From: Eubacteriales bacterium
GTDB taxonomy: Bacteria > Bacillota_A > Clostridia > Lachnospirales > Lachnospiraceae
Assembly: GCA_030527765.1 (NCBI GenBank)
Contig: JAUNAE010000045.1
Coordinates: forward strand, 6,911-16,951
Reading direction: 5' to 3'
Length of the DNA stretch: 10,041 nucleotides
Below the pieces are notes generated by a model. It worked only from the letters and a program-made list of their open reading frames with translations, did not search any database and was not told where the DNA came from. The position numbers and the translations under genes are program-made. Of this stretch, positions 6,556-10,041 are shown one piece after another. Within the stretch, counting starts at the first letter, position 1; each line of letters begins with the position of its first letter.

Positions 6556-9500
6556 ATGGCTTTGCAATTTATCATTGGAGGATCCGGTACCGGAAAATCC
6601 TATTATGCATATGAACAGATCATCCGGGAGGCAGCATGTCACCCGGATGTGCTTTATTATATTGTAGTTCCGGAACAGTTTACCATGCAGACCCAGCGCA
6701 CGGTGGTGGAGATGAGTCCGGGAAAAGGAATTCTGAATATTGATGTCTTAAGTTTTCAGAGACTTGCTATTCACGTTCTGGAAGAAGTGGGAGGAAATAC
6801 CCGTCAGATTCTTCAGGATACAGGCAAGAGTATGGTCATCCGGAAACTTGCCCAGGAGCATAGAAAAGAGCTTCCTTATCTGGGAAGCCAGATTCGAAAG
6901 CCCGGATATCTGGATGAAGTGAAATCTCTGATTTCCGAGTTTCTCCAGTATGATATTTCCGGAGAAGAGCTGAAGGAAATGATCGAGAGAGCAGAGGGAA
7001 AAGAACTTCTGCAGATGAAACTTCGGGACATTTCCACGTTGTATGACGCCTTCCGGGAGTATCTTTCCGGAAGCTACATGACCAGCGAAGAAATCATGGA
7101 TCTTCTGAGTAAGGCACTGCCTTTTTCGGAAAAAATCAAAGGCAGCGTGGTACTGTTCGATGGTTTTACCGGATTTACCCCAATTCAGATGCGGGTGCTT
7201 CGGGAACTTTTTGCCCTTACGAGCCTTGTACAGGTGACAGTGACCATGGATTCCCGGGAGAATCTTTATCAGAAGGGCAAATCCTATCAGCTGTTCTCCA
7301 TGAGCCGGCGAATGATGCAGGGGCTGATGAAGGAGTCCAAAGATCTGCTGGATCCGATCCTTCTGAAGCATGATGAGAAGAGCCGCTTCTGTGAGGCACC
7401 GGCCCTTCGGTTTCTGGAGGAGCATCTCTTCCGTTATCGAAAAGCTGTTTACGAAAAAGAGACAGACAACCTGGAAATTTTCTGCGGAGGAAATCCACGG
7501 GAAGAGGTGGAGAAGGCGGCAAGAAAGATTCAGAGAATTGTCCGGACAAAAGGTCTTCACTATGGAGATATGGCGATAATCACGGGAAATCTGGAGTCTT
7601 ACGGACCGGTCATTCGTCAGGTGTTTGGCCGTGACGGAATCCCGGTTTTCATCGATGAGACCCATACGGTGCTTATGAATCCCTTTGTGGAATTTTTGAG
7701 AGCCGGTGTGGATATGGTGATTCAGGGATTTTCCTATGAAAGTGTTTTACGGTATTTGAGATGCAGTATGTCAGACCTTACTGAAGATGAAATTGATCTT
7801 CTGGAAAATTATGTTCTTGCTCTCGGAATCCGGGGGAGAAAACGCTGGGAAGAGACCTGGGTGCGGACGTATCGGGGAATTTCTCCGGATCAGGTGACGG
7901 ACATCAATGCCATCCGGGAGAAATTTATGAAGGAAGTGCAGGAATTTTCGGAGGCCTTCACAAGACCGGGAAATACGATACGGGATTATTGTACTGCCCT
8001 TTACCTGTTTACACTTCAGTGTCACGTGCAGGAAAAACTGAAACTGCAGGAGGAAATTTTTAAAGCCCGGCAAGATCAGGCCATGGAGAAAGAGTACGCC
8101 CAGATTTACGGCATTGTCATGGAACTTCTGGACAAAATGGTGGAAATTCTCGGGGATGAGAAGGTGACGAGACAGGAGTTTCTACAGCTTCTGGAGACGG
8201 GACTTCGGGAGGCAAAAGTTGCACTCATTCCTCCGGGACAGGACCAGCTTCTTGTGGGTGATATGGAGCGAACCCGTCTGAAGGACATTCGTGTGTTATT
8301 CTTCCTGGGAGTAAATGAAGGAAACATTCCGAAGAATACAGAGTCCGGTGGTATTTTGAGTGAGATGGACCGGGAGTTCTTTGCAAAGGAAGGAGTGGAA
8401 CTTGCTCCGGATGCGAAGGAACTGATGAGTCAGCAGAGATTCTATCTCTATTTGAATTTGACAAAACCCGGGGAGAAACTGATTCTTTCGTACGCCAGAT
8501 CCGACAGCAAAGGAGAGGCGCTGACGCCGGCTTCTCTCATCGCAAGTCTGAAAGGCATGTTCCCGAAACTTGTGGAATATGAGGAGACGGCATCGCCAGA
8601 TCCTCTGGAGACACTGGAAATTCCGGAGAACGGAATGGAGGAATTTCTGAAAAGACTGGAATCCCATGCCTGGGAGAGGGAAGATCCGGTATTTGCCGAA
8701 TTGTACAGTTATTATCTTGCCCAGAAAGATTACGAAGGAGAAGTGCGAAAACTTGTGGAGGCAGCCTTCATTCGGAAACCTTCCGACCCGATCAGCCGGA
8801 GTGTTGCGAAGGCGTTGTACGGAGAGATTTCTCCTTACAGTGCCACAAGACTGGAAAAATATGCTGCCTGTGCCTACGGACATTTTCTGCAGTATGGCCT
8901 TGGCCTTACGGAGAGAGTAGAGTACCAGTTCCGGAGCATGGATATGGGTAATCTGATTCACGGAGTGCTGGAAGAGTTTGCTCAGGAGATTTCCAGAAGA
9001 GGACTTTCCTGGAGGACGATCTCAGAGGAAGAGAGAAATCAGATTCTGGATGAATGTCTGGATCTGCAGGCGGCAGACTACGGCAACACGATTTTGCGAA
9101 GCAATCCGAGAAGGGAATACCAGATTGAGCGAATGAGAAGACTTCTTCACCGCACCGTCTGGGCACTCTGTGAGCAGCTCAAAAAGGGAAAATTTGAACC
9201 GGAAGGCTTTGAGGTGAAGTTCGGAGGAGGGCGAATTGACCGACTGGATGTTCTGGAAGAGGATGACCGGGTTCTTGTAAAGGTCATTGACTACAAAACC
9301 GGCGGAACAAAATTCGATCTTCTCATGACCTATTATGGTATTCAGATGCAGCTTCTCGTGTATATGGACGGAGCTCTTCAGATTGAACAGCGAAAGCATC
9401 CGGACAAGGTGATCGAGCCTGCGGGAATTTTTTATTACAATGTGCAGGATCCGGTCATTAAGGGAACGATTCATGAGGAACAGATGCCGGAGGACAAAAT

Positions 9501-9888
9501 TCTGAAAGAACTCAAAATGAACGGACTTGTACAGGAGGATGAGGAGATTGCCCAGGCAATCGATCAGACACTCTCGTCCATTCCTTATGGAAAGAATAAG
9601 AATGGAAGCTTCAAAAAAGAATCTTCCGTGGCATCCAGGGAACAGTTTGCACTTCTGAACCGATATGTGAAGACAAAGATTCAGTCCATTCGAAAAGAAA
9701 TCTTCGATGGGAATGTGGAAGCACTTCCATACCAGAAGGCGGACAAGAAAAGTATGGCATGTACTTATTGTCCGTTTAAGAGTGCCTGCGGTTTTGACCG
9801 AAAGATTCCGGGCTATGAATACAAAACTCTGGCAGGAATGAATCCTGAGGAGATCTGGAAACATATGGAAGAGGAGGTGAAGGAATGA
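6556..9888 (+). CDS. addB: ATP-dependent helicase/nuclease subunit B (AddB)
   Basis: Subunit B of the AddAB helicase-nuclease, which resects double-strand DNA ends, is altered at Chi sites and prepares 3' tails for RecA. It has 1110 residues, slightly short of the roughly 1160 of B. subtilis. The N-terminus carries Walker A GGSGTGKS (8-15). The central region holds the conserved AddB block [10 protein letters not shown] and [11 protein letters not shown] (565-592), part of the helicase-like but inactive fold known to read Chi. The C-terminal RecB-family nuclease has His802 in GNLIHGVL, Asp895 in GRIDRLD, and Asp912 and Lys914 in IDYKTG. Four cysteines for the 4Fe-4S staple are present: Cys772, then Cys1069-X2-Cys1072-X5-Cys1078. 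All catalytic and cluster residues are intact. GGAGG (6542-6546) lies 9 nt before the ATG. The last four bases overlap addA, as expected for partner subunits. Confidence 0.96.
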   Translation: MALQFIIGGSGTGKSYYAYEQIIREAACHPDVLYYIVVPEQFTMQTQRTVVEMSPGKGILNIDVLSFQRLAIHVLEEVGGNTRQILQDTGKSMVIRKLAQEHRKELPYLGSQIRKPGYLDEVKSLISEFLQYDISGEELKEMIERAEGKELLQMKLRDISTLYDAFREYLSGSYMTSEEIMDLLSKALPFSEKIKGSVVLFDGFTGFTPIQMRVLRELFALTSLVQVTVTMDSRENLYQKGKSYQLFSMSRRMMQGLMKESKDLLDPILLKHDEKSRFCEAPALRFLEEHLFRYRKAVYEKETDNLEIFCGGNPREEVEKAARKIQRIVRTKGLHYGDMAIITGNLESYGPVIRQVFGRDGIPVFIDETHTVLMNPFVEFLRAGVDMVIQGFSYESVLRYLRCSMSDLTEDEIDLLENYVLALGIRGRKRWEETWVRTYRGISPDQVTDINAIREKFMKEVQEFSEAFTRPGNTIRDYCTALYLFTLQCHVQEKLKLQEEIFKARQDQAMEKEYAQIYGIVMELLDKMVEILGDEKVTRQEFLQLLETGLREAKVALIPPGQDQLLVGDMERTRLKDIRVLFFLGVNEGNIPKNTESGGILSEMDREFFAKEGVELAPDAKELMSQQRFYLYLNLTKPGEKLILSYARSDSKGEALTPASLIASLKGMFPKLVEYEETASPDPLETLEIPENGMEEFLKRLESHAWEREDPVFAELYSYYLAQKDYEGEVRKLVEAAFIRKPSDPISRSVAKALYGEISPYSATRLEKYAACAYGHFLQYGLGLTERVEYQFRSMDMGNLIHGVLEEFAQEISRRGLSWRTISEEERNQILDECLDLQAADYGNTILRSNPRREYQIERMRRLLHRTVWALCEQLKKGKFEPEGFEVKFGGGRIDRLDVLEEDDRVLVKVIDYKTGGTKFDLLMTYYGIQMQLLVYMDGALQIEQRKHPDKVIEPAGIFYYNVQDPVIKGTIHEEQMPEDKILKELKMNGLVQEDEEIAQAIDQTLSSIPYGKNKNGSFKKESSVASREQFALLNRYVKTKIQSIRKEIFDGNVEALPYQKADKKSMACTYCPFKSACGFDRKIPGYEYKTLAGMNPEEIWKHMEEEVKE
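9872..9877 (+). promoter_or_regulatory. Ribosome-binding site for addA inside addB
   Basis: A perfect AGGAGG lies 7 nt before the addA ATG at 9885, within the last codons of addB. Together with the ATGA overlap it indicates coupled translation of the two subunits. Confidence 0.85.
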
Positions 9889-10041
9889 GTGTACAGTGGA
9901 CACCGGAACAGAAGAGAGTCATTGATCTGAGAAACAGCAGCATTCTTGTCAGTGCTGCGGCAGGATCCGGAAAGACGGCGGTTCTTGTGGAGCGTATTCT
10001 GGAAAAACTGAAAGATAATGAGCATCCGGTGGACATTGATC
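9885..10041 (+). CDS. addA: ATP-dependent helicase/nuclease subunit A (AddA), 3' partial
   Basis: Start of the UvrD/Rep-type helicase-nuclease subunit that partners AddB and provides the 3'-5' translocating motor plus a second nuclease. Only 52 codons are in the window before it runs off the right edge. They contain the Q-motif WTPEQKRVI (5-13) and Walker A AAAGSGKT (24-31), both in the positions expected at the very N-terminus of AddA. The stop of addB (TGA at 9886-9888) overlaps the ATG. The helicase motifs beyond motif I, and the C-terminal nuclease, cannot be assessed. The assignment rests on the two motifs plus position directly after addB, which together are strong. Confidence 0.93.
   Translation, partial: MSVQWTPEQKRVIDLRNSSILVSAAAGSGKTAVLVERILEKLKDNEHPVDID

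Overview
The window reads as ordinary core chromosome from a low- to moderate-GC Gram-positive anaerobe, most likely a clostridium of the Lachnospiraceae type. This is inferred from strong AGGAGG ribosome-binding sites, a Firmicutes-style AddAB recombination enzyme (not RecBCD), a lipoprotein with an acidic Pro/Thr/Glu linker and a paired TM287/TM288-like ABC exporter. All seven genes are on the + strand, and there are no mobile elements, tRNAs, rRNAs or CRISPR arrays.

Left region (1-3503): two half-transporters overlap by ATGA and together make a heterodimeric ABC exporter. The first is cut at its 5' side by the window edge. It carries the substitutions of a degenerate ATP site (Asp for the catalytic Glu, Gln for the switch His). 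The second has a normal Walker B and switch His but a variant signature, ISQGQ. A small hairpin sits on the stop codon of the second gene.

Middle (3504-4856): a 249-base intergenic stretch holds a near-consensus promoter (TTGACA-17-TAAAAT) and a leader of about 130 nt with dyads and a direct repeat. It leads to a monocistronic lipoprotein gene of unknown function, closed by a strong Rho-independent terminator at 4756-4784.

Right region (4857-10041): a tightly packed probable operon of a YqeM-like SAM-dependent methyltransferase, the redox chaperone Hsp33 (hslO), addB and the first 52 codons of addA. Gaps are 37, 18 and -4 bases. AddB and AddA form the helicase-nuclease that processes double-strand breaks; Hsp33 protects proteins during oxidative stress. 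The shared operon could link oxidative damage to protein and DNA repair, but that is inference.

I found no convincing undescribed multi-gene system. The least explained items are the two-domain lipoprotein with its structured leader and the unusual N-terminal loop of the first transporter.
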